A stretch of 64,000 nucleotides of DNA from Carnobacterium divergens DSM 20623 (GCF_000744255.1 NZ_JQLO01000001.1:1736001-1800000), one strand, 5' to 3'. Shown: positions 9,039-19,240, counted from the first letter of the stretch. Notes: a model not told the origin generated them from the sequence alone. A program made the numbers and translations.

Positions 9039-10139
9039 TTATTCTTCCGAATCGCTATTATTGTTATTTCTCTTAGCAAATTTTTTGAATCGCGAAAGTA
9101 ATGGTTGATGGTTCTCACCAACTAATCCAATCAATTCAACAAATAATTCCAAGCCAACAAGTAAACTAATTGTTAACAGAATCAAGCCCCATAATGTAGA
9201 AATTTTATACAATAGTGCAATAAAAGAAAAAATTACTGCTAAACTATAAATAGCTAAAACGGTTTGTCTATGAGTCAATCCTAACGACATCAATCGATGA
9301 TGTAAATGCATTTTATCAGCACTTGATATAGGACGGTTGTTTAAATATCTACGTAACATTGCATAAATTGTATCTGTAATTGGAACACCTAAAATTACTA
9401 CAGGGATTATAACTGAAAGAAATGTTACATTTTTTAAGCCTTGCAGCGACATCACAGAAATCATAAACCCGAGAAATAATGCACCTGTATCTCCTAAAAA
9501 TATTTTTGCTGGGTAAAAGTTATAAGGAAGAAAGCCAATTAAAGCTGCTACTAAAGCAAAAATCATAATTGGAACATTAATACTGGCAACTGTTAAAAAG
9601 AAATAGCCAATAATTCCCATCGTGGTTAATGCAATAATCGACACTCCCGTTGCTAATCCATCTAATCCATCAATTAAATTCACTGCATTTGTTATTGCTA
9701 ATATCCAAATAATCGTTACCGGAAAACTAAAAATTCCTAAATTAAAAGAACCTATAATCGGTAATGTAACCATATCCATTCGAATTCCTGCATAAAAATA
9801 AATAACCAATGCAGCTGCAATAATACCTAACAATTTCATTTTAGGACTCAATTCTTTAATATCATCTACAATGCCTGTTACAATAATCAATGTTCCACCA
9901 ATAAAAATTGGAAAAACCTGTTCAAAAGGAATCGGTAACATAAAAAACATTGAAATGAAAAATGCTAAATAAATTGCAAGTCCACCTATGGTAGGCATTT
10001 CTTTTTTATTTACTCTTCTTGCATCAGGTTTATCTGTAGCACCTATTTTAAAAGCCAATTTTCTAACTAACGGTGTCAATATCAGTGATAGAATCATTGT
10101 TGCCACTAACATAACAACAATATGAAACATATTATACAT
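9039..10139 (-). CDS. tagO: Undecaprenyl-phosphate GlcNAc-1-phosphate transferase (TagO/WecA type)
   Basis: This integral membrane enzyme transfers GlcNAc-1-phosphate from UDP-GlcNAc to undecaprenyl phosphate, the first step of teichoic acid and many wall polysaccharides. The 366 residues form about ten or eleven membrane segments. Cytoplasmic loops carry the motifs DKPDARRVNKKEMPTIGG near residue 37, VDDIKELSPK, NLIDGLDGLA and FLGDTGALFLG, with HHRLMSLG near 280, as in TagO. It lies between two LCP ligase genes and is read in the opposite direction. A motif with one mismatch to the NagR operator sits between its -10 element and start codon. Confidence 0.94.
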   Translation of the reverse strand: MYNMFHIVVMLVATMILSLILTPLVRKLAFKIGATDKPDARRVNKKEMPTIGGLAIYLAFFISMFFMLPIPFEQVFPIFIGGTLIIVTGIVDDIKELSPKMKLLGIIAAALVIYFYAGIRMDMVTLPIIGSFNLGIFSFPVTIIWILAITNAVNLIDGLDGLATGVSIIALTTMGIIGYFFLTVASINVPIMIFALVAALIGFLPYNFYPAKIFLGDTGALFLGFMISVMSLQGLKNVTFLSVIIPVVILGVPITDTIYAMLRRYLNNRPISSADKMHLHHRLMSLGLTHRQTVLAIYSLAVIFSFIALLYKISTLWGLILLTISLLVGLELFVELIGLVGENHQPLLSRFKKFAKRNNNNSDSEE

Positions 10140-10160
10140 TTAAAAGAACCTACTTTCATT

Positions 10161-10176
10161 ATCGGTTTATACCAAT
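10161..10176. promoter_or_regulatory. NagR-operator-like site at the tagO promoter (one mismatch)
   Basis: The reverse complement reads ATTGGTATAAACCGAT. It matches the pattern TGGTNTANACCA, which the nagA operators also follow, except for one base. It lies just downstream of the tagO -10, a usual operator position. Binding is an inference. Confidence 0.35.
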
Positions 10177-10179
10177 TCT

Positions 10180-10208
10180 ATTATACAAATTAAAAGTTCA
10201 AATTACAA
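10180..10208 (-). promoter_or_regulatory. tagO promoter
   Basis: Minus-strand TTGTAA (10203-10208) and TATAAT (10180-10185) are separated by 17 bases, about 40 bases upstream of the ATG. Confidence 0.65.
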
Positions 10209-10268
10209 TTGCAATTTCTCTAAAAATCATCTACACTTAATAAATAATTAAAATTTAGGAGAAATTTA

Positions 10269-11351
10269 ATGAGAGCAGACCGTTATAAAGCTGAAAAAAA
10301 GATAAGAAATAAGAAAATAAAAAAAATTAGTTTTAGTGTTATTTCGATACTATTAATTGGTTTGATTGGATATTTTACATATTTTGCTTTAGCCACAAAT
10401 CAAGTTTTAAATGACATCCAGGGAGAACCTTTGACAGCTACAGAAACAAACCCACGGTCTGTACCTGTTAAGTTAAAAAATAAAGACTCATTTTCTGTAT
10501 TGCTTTTAGGTGTAGATGAGCGTCTAGAAGATAGTGGTCGAAGTGATTCAATGTTAGTAGCCACTGTTAATCCTAAATTAGGAAACGTCAAATTAATTTC
10601 AATTCCTAGAGACACCCTCGTATCTATCTCATCTAAGGGAAAAGATAAAATCAATGCAGCATATGCATATGGTGGGATTACTTTAGCTGTTAAAACAATT
10701 GAAGAGTTTTTAGATATTCCTATCAATTATTATGCGAAAATAAATATGGAAGGATTAATTGATTTAGTTGATGCCGTCAACGGGATTGAAGTTAATAATA
10801 AGTATTCATTTGAATTAGAAGGAATTTCAATAGATAAAGGAACTCAGACTATTGATGGGACTAAAGCGCTCCAATACGCCCGTATGCGAAAACAAGATCC
10901 TGCGGGTGACTTTGGAAGACAAGAAAGACAAAAAGAAGTCATTCAAAAAGTCGTTGAAAAAGGTTTGAGTATCACTAGCTTAACTAATTTTAATTCGATT
11001 TTTCAAGCTGTTGGTAAAAATGTAGAAACAAATTTTACAGGCAGTGAACTTTGGGATTTACTCAATAATTATAGCTCTGTTGCAAAAAATATTGAAACAC
11101 TTAATTTAGAAGGAAAAGATAGTTACCTTTACTACATTCCTTCTTATGGCCAAGAAGTTTACGTATGGGAGCCGACAAATGAGTCTCTTAGCTCAATTCA
11201 ACAAGAGTTGCAACTTCATCTTAATCTTGAAACAACGAATGGTGAAGTAGACTCAAGTTCAGACGAAGCAGTTGATTCATCATCTTCCGAAATAACTAAT
11301 GATAATAGTAATCAAATAGATTCAACCGAAAAAGAGTACAATCCCAATTAA
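10269..11351 (+). CDS. LytR-CpsA-Psr family wall-polymer ligase 2
   Basis: This second LCP protein is divergent from tagO. It has a basic N-terminal stub, one membrane anchor (about residues 20-40) and the LCP domain with VLLLGVDERLEDSGRSDSML, ISIPRDTLV and LQYARMRKQDPAGDFGRQERQ. The last 30 residues form a Ser/Asp/Glu-rich tail. AGGAG lies 7 bases before the ATG. With the first LCP gene 2 kb away it suggests two ligases with different polymer substrates or partial redundancy, as is usual in Firmicutes. Its stop codon lies inside the terminator palindrome. Confidence 0.93.
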   Translation: MRADRYKAEKKIRNKKIKKISFSVISILLIGLIGYFTYFALATNQVLNDIQGEPLTATETNPRSVPVKLKNKDSFSVLLLGVDERLEDSGRSDSMLVATVNPKLGNVKLISIPRDTLVSISSKGKDKINAAYAYGGITLAVKTIEEFLDIPINYYAKINMEGLIDLVDAVNGIEVNNKYSFELEGISIDKGTQTIDGTKALQYARMRKQDPAGDFGRQERQKEVIQKVVEKGLSITSLTNFNSIFQAVGKNVETNFTGSELWDLLNNYSSVAKNIETLNLEGKDSYLYYIPSYGQEVYVWEPTNESLSSIQQELQLHLNLETTNGEVDSSSDEAVDSSSSEITNDNSNQIDSTEKEYNPN

Positions 11352-11368
11352 TTGGGATTGTACTCTTT
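11331..11368. terminator. Bidirectional terminator between LCP 2 and nagR
   Basis: A perfect 38-base palindrome with A-run and T-run flanks contains the LCP 2 stop codon and ends 3 bases before the nagR stop codon. It can terminate both converging transcripts. Confidence 0.9.
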
Positions 11369-11370
11369 TT

Positions 11371-12084
11371 TTAATTATTTTTTTCTAAATAGAATTCAAA
11401 ACGATTCCCTACATACTGCGTTCGTACATACTCAAAGGGCTTGCCATCTACAAAATAACTGATTTGCTTCAATCTAAGCACAGCTTCGCCTCTTTTAATA
11501 TCTAAATACTCTGAGATCTTTTCTGATGCTAACATAGCCGATACAGTCTGTTCAGCACGACCGATCACTAACCCTTTTTCAAGTTCCAATGTTTTATATA
11601 GCGAACGAGTCACTTCTGGTTTACTTAAGGATTCTACTAAATGAAAAGGTATCGTTGCTACTTCAAAACAAATTGGAATCCCATCGGCATACCGAATGCG
11701 TTCCATTCTTAAAACAGATGTTTCTTCTTCTAATTGAAGTTTTTCAGCTTCGCTAAAGCTTGCAGGCTTAACATGATAAGAAACAGTTTTACTCGTTGGC
11801 TTTCTTCCTTGAGAAAGCATAATATCGGTAAAACTATCAATGCCAGACATTTGCTCTTGAACTTTTTGACGTGCAACAAAGGTTCCTGAACCAATCTTTC
11901 GTTCTAAGATTCCTTCATCTACAAGCGTTTGAATGGCTTGACGTAATGTCATTCGACTGACATTAAAAAAAGTGGATAATTCTCTTTCTGAGGGAATTCT
12001 TTCGCCCACAGCCCACTTACCTTCTTCAATTTCTTTACGAATTTGGTTATGAATTTGAATATAAACAGGTGTGCTTGCCCCCAT
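11371..12084 (-). CDS. nagR: GntR/HutC-family repressor of GlcNAc use (NagR/YvoA type)
   Basis: NagR-type regulators repress nag genes and release DNA on binding glucosamine-6-phosphate or GlcNAc-6-phosphate. The winged-helix domain (about residues 5-70, with SERELSTFFNVSRMTLRQAI and LERKIGSGTFVA) is followed by a UTRA effector domain. The frame is open to 12129, inside nagB, but the start at 12084 (MGASTPVYIQIH) has AGTAGGAG about 10 bases upstream, leaves a 13-base gap after nagB and gives 237 residues, the family norm. It is the last gene of the nagA-nagB-nagR operon, with its likely operators upstream of nagA. Confidence 0.9.
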   Translation of the reverse strand: MGASTPVYIQIHNQIRKEIEEGKWAVGERIPSERELSTFFNVSRMTLRQAIQTLVDEGILERKIGSGTFVARQKVQEQMSGIDSFTDIMLSQGRKPTSKTVSYHVKPASFSEAEKLQLEEETSVLRMERIRYADGIPICFEVATIPFHLVESLSKPEVTRSLYKTLELEKGLVIGRAEQTVSAMLASEKISEYLDIKRGEAVLRLKQISYFVDGKPFEYVRTQYVGNRFEFYLEKNN

Positions 12085-12097
12085 AATTAGTTCACTC

Positions 12098-12802
12098 CTA
12101 CTTTTGAAGTAATTTCGCTGCTGACTCATCCATAATTATAACAACATTTTTATGGTTTTGTAAAATACTTGCTGGTACTTCTTCGGTTACTTTTCCTTCA
12201 ATCGTTGCTTTGATTGCTTCTGCTTTACCTTCACCATAAGCAATTAAAATAATTTTTTTAGCAGCCATAATTGATGCGATTCCCATTGAATAAGCAAAAC
12301 GCGGTACATCTTCTGCTTTATCAAAGAAGCGTGTATTTGCTTCGATTGTTGATTCTGTTAAAGCAACTTTATGTGTTGTTGAATCAAATGGTGTTCCTGG
12401 CTCATTGAAACCGATATGAGCATTGCCACCGATTCCTAAAATTTGAATATCAACTGGATTAGCAGCAATGATATCGTCGTAATGTTTGCATTCTGTTTCA
12501 GCATCTGCCAAGCCATTTGGAACGTACATTTCTTTAAATGGTTTTTGATTGAATAAGTTTTCGTTCATGAAATAGCGATAGCTTTGTGTATCTTCCCCAC
12601 TTAAACCAACATATTCGTCTAAATTGATTGAAATCATATCCGAAAAATCAACGTCACTTGCTGTCATTTCTTTATATAATGAAATAGGTGTGCTTCCAGT
12701 TGCTAAACCTAATACTTTAGCGTCTTTTTCCATTCCTTCTTTGATTAATTCAAATGCTTTTTTTCCGCCTGCTTCTTGATCTTTTACAATAATAATGTCC
12801 AA
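12098..12802 (-). CDS. nagB: Glucosamine-6-phosphate deaminase
   Basis: NagB converts glucosamine-6-phosphate to fructose-6-phosphate and ammonia, sending amino sugars into glycolysis. Motifs are [39 protein letters not shown] and the C-terminal [10 protein letters not shown]. The frame opens at a GTG at 12814, but that GTG is part of the ribosome site AAAGGTGG. The TTG at 12802, 8 bases downstream, gives the family-standard N-terminus [17 protein letters not shown] and 234 residues. A TTG start may keep expression low. Confidence 0.94.
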   Translation of the reverse strand: MDIIIVKDQEAGGKKAFELIKEGMEKDAKVLGLATGSTPISLYKEMTASDVDFSDMISINLDEYVGLSGEDTQSYRYFMNENLFNQKPFKEMYVPNGLADAETECKHYDDIIAANPVDIQILGIGGNAHIGFNEPGTPFDSTTHKVALTESTIEANTRFFDKAEDVPRFAYSMGIASIMAAKKIILIAYGEGKAEAIKATIEGKVTEEVPASILQNHKNVVIIMDESAAKLLQK

Positions 12803-12831
12803 CGTAATATCCACCTTTTACTTTTTATATT

Positions 12832-13971
12832 TTATTTTGCTTGAATGCTATTGCCTAAACTGATTGTTTCTTGGATGTGTAAATCTTTATCAAAGAGTAC
12901 CATATCTGCATCTTTTCCAGCAGCAATAGCACCTTTTTGTGTCAAGCCAAATTCTCTTGCTTGGTTGCCGGATGTCATTTTTACAACGTCCTCAATTGAA
13001 CAACCTGTAAATTCCATCATGTTACGGAAAGCATCTTGGTATTCTAAAACACTACCTGCTAGATTTCCTGTTTCAAGACGTGCTTGTTTATCTTTCACGA
13101 TTACTTTTTGTCCGCCAAGCTCGCTTTCGCCTTCTGGCATTCCTTTTGCGCGCATTGAATCTGTAATAAGTTCAATACGGTCTGCACCTTTGACTAAATA
13201 GGCTAGCTTGATCATGTCTGGATGAATATGGAATCCATCAGCAATGACTTCTGTATAAATGTTTTCTTCTAAGAAAGCATGTCCCGTAACACCTGGTTCA
13301 CGGTGATGTAATCCACGTTGCGCATTGTATAAATGCGTAATATGAGAAGCTTTTGATGTCAATAATTGTTCACGAGTTGCGTTACTGTGGCCAATTGATG
13401 GAACGATATTGTGTTCAACACAGTATTCTTCAAATGCAGAAGTATCACTGTTTTCTGGTGCGTATGTTACTAAGCGAATCCTATTGCCACTTAGTTGATT
13501 CCATTCATCAAAAACTGCTACATCTGGAACTTCGATGTATTTTTCAGGTTGAGCACCTTTGAAGACTTTTGATACGAAAGGACCTTCTAAATGAATTCCT
13601 TGAATAATTGGGTTGCGTTTAGCTGCTTCTTTGATTGCTACCATTGCTTTTGAAATGTTTTCGTGTGATTGAGTCATTGTTGTCGCAAAATAAGACGTGA
13701 TTCCTTCTTTTTGCATGTCTTTAACCATTGCATCAATTTCGTCAGCATTTCCGTCCATTGCATCCCAGCCGTAGCCTCCGTGGCTATGAACATCAATAAA
13801 ACCTGGAACGATGATTTTTCCTTTTGCATCAATAATTTCATCATTTGGCTCGTCAGTAAAGTCTTTCATCTCACCTACTGCTAAAATTTCTTTATTGAAT
13901 CGTACAAATCCGTTTTCAATCTTTCCTTCGCCTGTATAAATCGTTGCATGTTTCAACACTTTTGTACTCAT
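12832..13971 (-). CDS. nagA: N-acetylglucosamine-6-phosphate deacetylase
   Basis: NagA removes the acetyl group from GlcNAc-6-phosphate, feeding NagB and recycling wall GlcNAc. The amidohydrolase motifs DVHSHGGYG, IQGIHLEGPF, GHSNAT, THLYNAQRGLHHREPG and ITDSMRAKG are present. The frame is open to 14040, but that extension would cover the promoter and operators. The ATG at 13971 has GAGGTG 6 bases upstream and gives 379 residues. It is the first gene of the nag operon. Confidence 0.95.
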   Translation of the reverse strand: MSTKVLKHATIYTGEGKIENGFVRFNKEILAVGEMKDFTDEPNDEIIDAKGKIIVPGFIDVHSHGGYGWDAMDGNADEIDAMVKDMQKEGITSYFATTMTQSHENISKAMVAIKEAAKRNPIIQGIHLEGPFVSKVFKGAQPEKYIEVPDVAVFDEWNQLSGNRIRLVTYAPENSDTSAFEEYCVEHNIVPSIGHSNATREQLLTSKASHITHLYNAQRGLHHREPGVTGHAFLEENIYTEVIADGFHIHPDMIKLAYLVKGADRIELITDSMRAKGMPEGESELGGQKVIVKDKQARLETGNLAGSVLEYQDAFRNMMEFTGCSIEDVVKMTSGNQAREFGLTQKGAIAAGKDADMVLFDKDLHIQETISLGNSIQAK

Positions 13972-13986
13972 TTTCTTCACCTCGTA

Positions 13987-14022
13987 TTTGGTATAGTCCA
14001 ATTGTAACTGGTATAGACCAAA
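13987..14022. promoter_or_regulatory. Two NagR-type operators over the nagA promoter
   Basis: TTTGGTATAGTCCAAT (13987-14002) and ACTGGTATAGACCAAA (14007-14022) are two copies of the HutC/NagR-type dre motif exactly 20 bp, about two helical turns, apart. One covers the -10 and the other the spacer of the nagA promoter. NagR encoded by the same operon is the expected ligand. Confidence 0.85.
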
Positions 14023-14029
14023 TTTGCAA
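14001..14029 (-). promoter_or_regulatory. nagA-nagB-nagR promoter
   Basis: Minus-strand TTGCAA (14024-14029) and TACAAT (14001-14006) have 17-base spacing, 30 bases upstream of the nagA ATG. Confidence 0.8.
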
Positions 14030-14030
14030 C

Positions 14031-14068
14031 AAAGAACCACTTTAATAATTAAATTAAAGTGGTTCTTT
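14031..14068 (-). terminator. Terminator after the 1427-residue gene
   Basis: A 16-bp perfect stem (14031-14046 and 14053-14068) begins two bases after the minus-strand stop codon. The T-tail is short, and the stem directly abuts the nagA -35. Confidence 0.75.
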
Positions 14069-14070
14069 GT

Positions 14071-17000
14071 TTAAGTTATTTTTTGCATTTTTTTTAACGC
14101 TTCTGGATCTTTTTCAATATTTTTAGTTGCTGTTGAAAGCATCAATCTGATTCGATTTAGTTGATTAACAATTGAAACCCCTGGATCGTAATCAATTGCA
14201 GCAATATTGGCATCTTTGTATTGTCTGCGTAACTCTTTTATTGCACCTTTTCCTACAACATGGTTTGGCAAACATCCAAAAGGCTGCATACATACAATGT
14301 TATTGACACCTGATTTTAAAAGCTCAATCATTTCTCCTGTTAAGAACCAGCCTTCGCCTGTATGATTTCCGATTGATAGAACTTTCGATGCTCCTTCAGC
14401 CAAATCATAAATGGAGTGAATGCCGTCAAAACGTTCTGATTTGCGTAAAGCCTTGTCCATCGGTTTTTCACACATTTCAATTAGTTTAATAGCAACTTGA
14501 GAAATTAGTTTTGTTTTATAAGGAATCCCCATATTTTCATAACGCCAAATTTGATTATACAAACTGTAATTCATAAAGCCTATAATATCTGGAACAACAG
14601 CCTCTGCACCTTCTTGTTCTAATAAACGAATCAAATCATTATTAGCAGTCGGTGAATATTTTACTAGGATTTCTCCTACAACACCTACTCGTGGTTTGAT
14701 TTCATCGGTTAAAGGAATCGTATCAAAGTCGTGAATAATCTGTTTCATATTTTTATTAAAGGCTCTCATTGAACCCGTTTCAACATTTGTTTTAACTTTC
14801 CTTAACCATTTTTCGTGTAAGGCATCCACACTGCCTTTTTCAACTTCATAGGATCTTGTGCGATAGACAACTCGCTCGAATAAGTCTCCATAAATAGCTG
14901 CGACTAAAATTCGTTTTAGCATCTTGATATCATAGGTGAATCCTGGGTTACTTTCCACTCCTTGATTTCCCATAGAAATTGAAACTACTGGAATATCAGG
15001 AAATCCGGAATCTTTAAGGGCTTTTCGAAGTAATGGAATGTAGTTTGTAGCACGACACCCTCCGCCTGTTTGGGTCATCATTACACTGACATTTTCTAAA
15101 TCATAATCGCCACTCTGTAAAGCTTCAACTAGTTGACCAATCGAAATAATTGCGGGATAACAAGCATCATTATTTACAAATTTTAGACCTTCATCAACTG
15201 CCCCTTTATCCATTGCAGGTAGAGACGCTACGTTATAGCCAGATGCTCTTAATGCAACATCAAAAAGTCCATTTTGATGAATGGGACTCATCATTGGCAT
15301 CAATAAGGTATGCTTGGCTTTCATCTCTTTTGTAAATTGAATTTTTTCAACAACGGGTGGCTTTTCTGTTAATTCAGCGCTAATGTTGTCTAAGCGAAGG
15401 GTTCCTCGTTCTCTAACGGCAGCTTTCAAAGAACGAATTCGAATTCGAATGGCTCCTAAGTTAGCTCCTTCATCAATTTTTAGAACGGTATAAATTTTAC
15501 CAGCTTGTTCCATAATTTCTTCGACTTGATCAGTCGTTACTGCATCTAATCCACAGCCAAATGAATTCAATTGAATCATTTCTAATTGGGATGACTTTGC
15601 AACCACTCGAGCTGCTGCATATAAACGAGCATGATAAACCCATTGATTGACGACTCGTAAGTTCGCAACATCTCCTAAATGAGAAATACTGTCTTCCGTT
15701 AAGACATGGAAACCTTCTTGCGTGATCACATCTGCCACTCCATGATTAATTTCTGGATCAAGGTGATAAGGGCGACCTGCCATTACGATGCCTTTTTCAC
15801 CTTTCATATTTAGCATCATTAAGGTTTCTTCGCCTTTATTTTGAATGTCTTGCTTAAAGTGTTTTAATTCTATGAACGCATTTTTCAACGCTTCGTCAAT
15901 CTCTTCTTTTGAAATTCCTAAGTCTTTGAATGTTTCAGCTAAGACTTTTGCCATTGAGGTAGGATTGCCAAGATTTAAAAATGGATTTCGATAATCTACA
16001 AGACCTTCACGAATTTCATCAACATTATTGCGAATAACATCTGGATAAGATTGAACGATAGGACAATTAAATTGATTTTCTGCTTCTTTAAATTCCTGTT
16101 GTTCAAATATAATACCTGGATAAAAGATTAAAGAAACACCCTTGTCAATTAATGCTTGGATATGACCGTGAGTTAATTTTGCTGGGTAACAAACTGTATC
16201 ACTTGGAATTGTATCCATTCCTAGCTCATAAAGCTGTTTGTTAGAACGAGGCGATAGCTCCACTCGAAAACCAAGTTGGGTAAAAAAAGTATGCCACAAA
16301 GGATAATTTTCATACATATTAAGCACTCTTGGTAAACCAATCGTTCCTCTTGTTGCTTGTTTTTTGCGTAACGACTTGTAGCTAAATAAACGTTTGTATT
16401 TGTAATCAATCAAATTGATTTTCTTATCTTCTTTTTTGACTTTAATTCTAGCACCACGTTCACAGCGGTTTCCAGTAACAAATTGACGGCCATCGTTAAA
16501 AATAGTCACTGTTAGCATGCAATTGTTTTCACATAAACCACAATGGGTAAATTCTTTTTCTGAAGTAAATTCTTTAAGCTCTTCCAATGGTAAAATTGTC
16601 GAAATATCCCCTTCAACATAAGCTTCCATCGCTAAAATAGAACAACCATACGCACCCATTAAACCTGCGATATCTGGTCGTATCACTTCTCTGCCACTAA
16701 TCAATTCAAATGCACGAAGCACGGCTTCGTTATAAAAAGTTCCACCTTGGCAAACGATTTTTTTGCCTAAATCTTCTGGACGCTTGATTTTAATAACCTT
16801 GTATAGTGCATTTTTAATTACTGAATATGAAAGTCCTGCAGAAATATCACCAATTGTAGCACCTTCCTTTTGAACTTGTTTCACTTTTGAATTCATAAAA
16901 ACGGTACAACGAGAACCTAGGTCAACGGGATAGTTTGATTTCGTTGCAGCCAATGCAAACTCTTCTACTTTTGTATTTAATGATTTCGCAAATGTTTCAA

Positions 17001-18354
17001 TAAATGAACCACAACCTGAGGAACAAGCCTCATTTAATTGAATAGAGGATAGGGCACCATTTTTAATCGTCATAGCCTTCATATCTTGACCGCCAATATC
17101 TAGTATAAAGTCGACTCCTGGTTGAAAACGATTGGCTGCTTTGTAATGCGCGACTGTTTCAACTTCACCAATATCCACTTTTAAGGCATTCTTAATCAAG
17201 TGCTCACCGTAACCCGTAATTGCCGTTTTTCCAATAAATACATCATTCGGTAATTTTAAGTATAGTTCGCTTAATACCTTCATCGTCATCTCTAGTGGTT
17301 GACCTTCATTATTTCCATAAAATTTGAATAGTAACTCTCCTTGAGAATTAATTAAGGTGACTTTGGTCGTGGTTGACCCTGCATCGATTCCTAAAAAAGC
17401 AACACCATGATGTTCGCTAAGATTTTTTTCAACAACATTCGATTGATTGTGTCGCTTTCTAAATTCTGCTAAGTCTTCTTCTGTTTCAAATAAAGTTGGC
17501 AATGTATCACTTGGTTTCATACTTTCTTCATCCGCTTCTTCAAAGCGCTTGAGCAAATGATTAAGCGTAAGGGGTTGTGTTTTTTCTGAATAAAAAGCAG
17601 CACCTTTAGCCACAAATAATTGAGGGTCCTCTGGGAAAATAATATCTGCTTCATTTAAATTTAACGTTTCAATAAAACGTCTTCTAAGCTCACTCATAAA
17701 GAAAAGTGGTCCACCTAAAAAAGCTACTTTCCCACGAATTTTACGTCCTGAAGCAAGTCCTGCTATCGTTTGATTGACTACTGCTTGATAAATACTGACT
17801 GAAATATCTTCCGGTCTGGCTCCTTCATTAATCAACGGCTGAACATCGGTTTTCGCAAAAACACCACATCTTGAAGCAATGGGGTAAATCGTTGTATAAT
17901 TTTTAGCCAATTCATTAACGCCATTTGCATCTGTTTTTAAAAGGCTTGCCATTTGATCGATAAAAGCCCCAGTTCCTCCTGCACAGCTTCCGTTCATGCG
18001 TTGTTCTAAGGCACCGTCAAAAAAGGTGATTTTAGCATCTTCTCCGCCTAATTCAATTGCCACATCTGTTTCTGGAATCAGTTCTTCAACCGTTCTTGTA
18101 CATGCGATTACTTCTTGAACAAACTCTATTTCTAGTAGTTCAGACAGCCCCATGCCACCTGATCCTGTAATCATCATGGTTAATGAATACTCGCCTAAGG
18201 CTTGACTAGCTTCTTTTAAAATACGATAGCTAGCTGCCTTAACATCCGAGTAGTGGCGCTCATACTTCGAAAAAAGTACGTTAGTGTTGGAATCCATAAT
18301 GACTAGCTTAACAGTTGTTGATCCCACATCTATTCCTGCCCGTAGTAATTCCAT
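14071..18354 (-). CDS. Fused BadF/HgdC-type ATPase and 2-hydroxyacyl-CoA dehydratase-like protein
   Basis: This 1427-residue cytoplasmic protein fuses modules that are separate in known dehydratase systems. Residues about 5-255 and 318-585 are two ASKHA ATPase domains ([14 protein letters not shown] and [13 protein letters not shown]). Each keeps the two cysteines that hold the shared 4Fe-4S cluster in HgdC activators: C124/C163 (SCAGGTG, SRCGVF) and C444/C483 ([13 protein letters not shown]). A further cluster motif CGLCENNC with C631 lies at 605-631. After that come a DUF2229-like segment and a HgdB-like region with [27 protein letters not shown] and PFGCLPNHV. Family knowledge points to ATP-driven low-potential electron transfer. 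The substrate is unknown and no dehydratase operon is nearby. Confidence 0.85.
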   Translation of the reverse strand: MELLRAGIDVGSTTVKLVIMDSNTNVLFSKYERHYSDVKAASYRILKEASQALGEYSLTMMITGSGGMGLSELLEIEFVQEVIACTRTVEELIPETDVAIELGGEDAKITFFDGALEQRMNGSCAGGTGAFIDQMASLLKTDANGVNELAKNYTTIYPIASRCGVFAKTDVQPLINEGARPEDISVSIYQAVVNQTIAGLASGRKIRGKVAFLGGPLFFMSELRRRFIETLNLNEADIIFPEDPQLFVAKGAAFYSEKTQPLTLNHLLKRFEEADEESMKPSDTLPTLFETEEDLAEFRKRHNQSNVVEKNLSEHHGVAFLGIDAGSTTTKVTLINSQGELLFKFYGNNEGQPLEMTMKVLSELYLKLPNDVFIGKTAITGYGEHLIKNALKVDIGEVETVAHYKAANRFQPGVDFILDIGGQDMKAMTIKNGALSSIQLNEACSSGCGSFIETFAKSLNTKVEEFALAATKSNYPVDLGSRCTVFMNSKVKQVQKEGATIGDISAGLSYSVIKNALYKVIKIKRPEDLGKKIVCQGGTFYNEAVLRAFELISGREVIRPDIAGLMGAYGCSILAMEAYVEGDISTILPLEELKEFTSEKEFTHCGLCENNCMLTVTIFNDGRQFVTGNRCERGARIKVKKEDKKINLIDYKYKRLFSYKSLRKKQATRGTIGLPRVLNMYENYPLWHTFFTQLGFRVELSPRSNKQLYELGMDTIPSDTVCYPAKLTHGHIQALIDKGVSLIFYPGIIFEQQEFKEAENQFNCPIVQSYPDVIRNNVDEIREGLVDYRNPFLNLGNPTSMAKVLAETFKDLGISKEEIDEALKNAFIELKHFKQDIQNKGEETLMMLNMKGEKGIVMAGRPYHLDPEINHGVADVITQEGFHVLTEDSISHLGDVANLRVVNQWVYHARLYAAARVVAKSSQLEMIQLNSFGCGLDAVTTDQVEEIMEQAGKIYTVLKIDEGANLGAIRIRIRSLKAAVRERGTLRLDNISAELTEKPPVVEKIQFTKEMKAKHTLLMPMMSPIHQNGLFDVALRASGYNVASLPAMDKGAVDEGLKFVNNDACYPAIISIGQLVEALQSGDYDLENVSVMMTQTGGGCRATNYIPLLRKALKDSGFPDIPVVSISMGNQGVESNPGFTYDIKMLKRILVAAIYGDLFERVVYRTRSYEVEKGSVDALHEKWLRKVKTNVETGSMRAFNKNMKQIIHDFDTIPLTDEIKPRVGVVGEILVKYSPTANNDLIRLLEQEGAEAVVPDIIGFMNYSLYNQIWRYENMGIPYKTKLISQVAIKLIEMCEKPMDKALRKSERFDGIHSIYDLAEGASKVLSIGNHTGEGWFLTGEMIELLKSGVNNIVCMQPFGCLPNHVVGKGAIKELRRQYKDANIAAIDYDPGVSIVNQLNRIRLMLSTATKNIEKDPEALKKMQKIT

Positions 18355-18622
18355 TTTTAGTCCCCCTTAAATAAACCAGTTCTCAATTATTTCTCAATTG
18401 TCATATTTTGTTCATTATTTCACTTGTCGCTTTAAAAGTAACCAGACAGTTTGTTGAATAAAGAACAACATGTCTGATATGCTATACAGTGTAGATAATA
18501 TTTATTATAAAATTACTGTTTCATTAAATCAACCAGCAACTTTCTTATTTTTAGTGGATAAGCAACACTCATTATCTTTTTGTCGGTTATTTTTAATTTT
18601 ATTTTAGAAAGAAGGGGGAAAA
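18355..18622. other. Divergent intergenic region with a candidate operator
   Basis: This region lies between the 1427-residue gene and the TetR gene. An imperfect 13-base inverted repeat, CAGACAGTTTGTT (18443-18455) and AACAACATGTCTG (18464-18476), is a candidate site for the TetR protein. TATTAT/TATAAA-like -10 boxes are present on the plus strand near 18500, but no clear promoter pair could be assigned. Confidence 0.45.
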
Positions 18623-19240
18623 ATGGAATTTAGTCCAAAAAAAACTGATTTACGTGTTTTACGTACAAAAAAATTAATTTTTAATGCATTTGTTCAGTTA
18701 GTTGAAGAAAAAGGGTATGAAGCAGTCACTATTCAAGATATCGCAACTGAAGCAATGATTAATCGAGCAACTTTTTATGCTCACTTTAAAGACAAAAGTG
18801 CATTATATGATGAAATTTTTTTATATGCAATGGAGGCTTTTACTAAAGTTTTAGATCCAGAATTATTAGAAAATGGCAATCGGGTTCAGTTAAAAAAATT
18901 AGAGCTTATGATTACACAAGTCTTTAAAGAAATTAAAAAAAACCGAGTCTTCTATCAAATTTTGACAGATGGCCCAGCTGCTAATTCTATGAAAGTAAAA
19001 ATCAATTGGCTGTTAGAACAACATTACTATGAAATTTTTTCAAAATTAAAAATTACTGAAAATGATGTTGAAGTTCCAATCGACTTTATCATTGAATACA
19101 TGAGTTCAATTTTTATTGGCATGGTTCATTGGTGGTTGAATAGCGATAGTGATTTCCCACCAGAACAGATGGCTCATTTATTGATTAAGCTTGTTGGGAA
19201 TGGGCATTTGACTGTTTTGGGAATTGAGGTAGTGAAATAA
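18623..19240 (+). CDS. TetR/AcrR family transcriptional regulator
   Basis: This 205-residue regulator has an N-terminal helix-turn-helix (about residues 12-60, VTIQDIATEAMINRATFYAHFKDKSALYDEI) and a C-terminal all-helical domain (EYMSSIFIGMVHWWLNSD) that probably binds a ligand. The ribosome site AAGGGGG is 4 bases from the ATG. It is divergent from the 1427-residue ATPase/dehydratase gene, so control of that gene and itself through the shared intergenic region is the simplest guess. The ligand is unknown. Confidence 0.9.
   Translation: MEFSPKKTDLRVLRTKKLIFNAFVQLVEEKGYEAVTIQDIATEAMINRATFYAHFKDKSALYDEIFLYAMEAFTKVLDPELLENGNRVQLKKLELMITQVFKEIKKNRVFYQILTDGPAANSMKVKINWLLEQHYYEIFSKLKITENDVEVPIDFIIEYMSSIFIGMVHWWLNSDSDFPPEQMAHLLIKLVGNGHLTVLGIEVVK

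Noticed and set aside
18425-18440. Possible cre site in the divergent region near TTAAAGCGACAA
   Set aside because: Lacks the second half of the cre palindrome.
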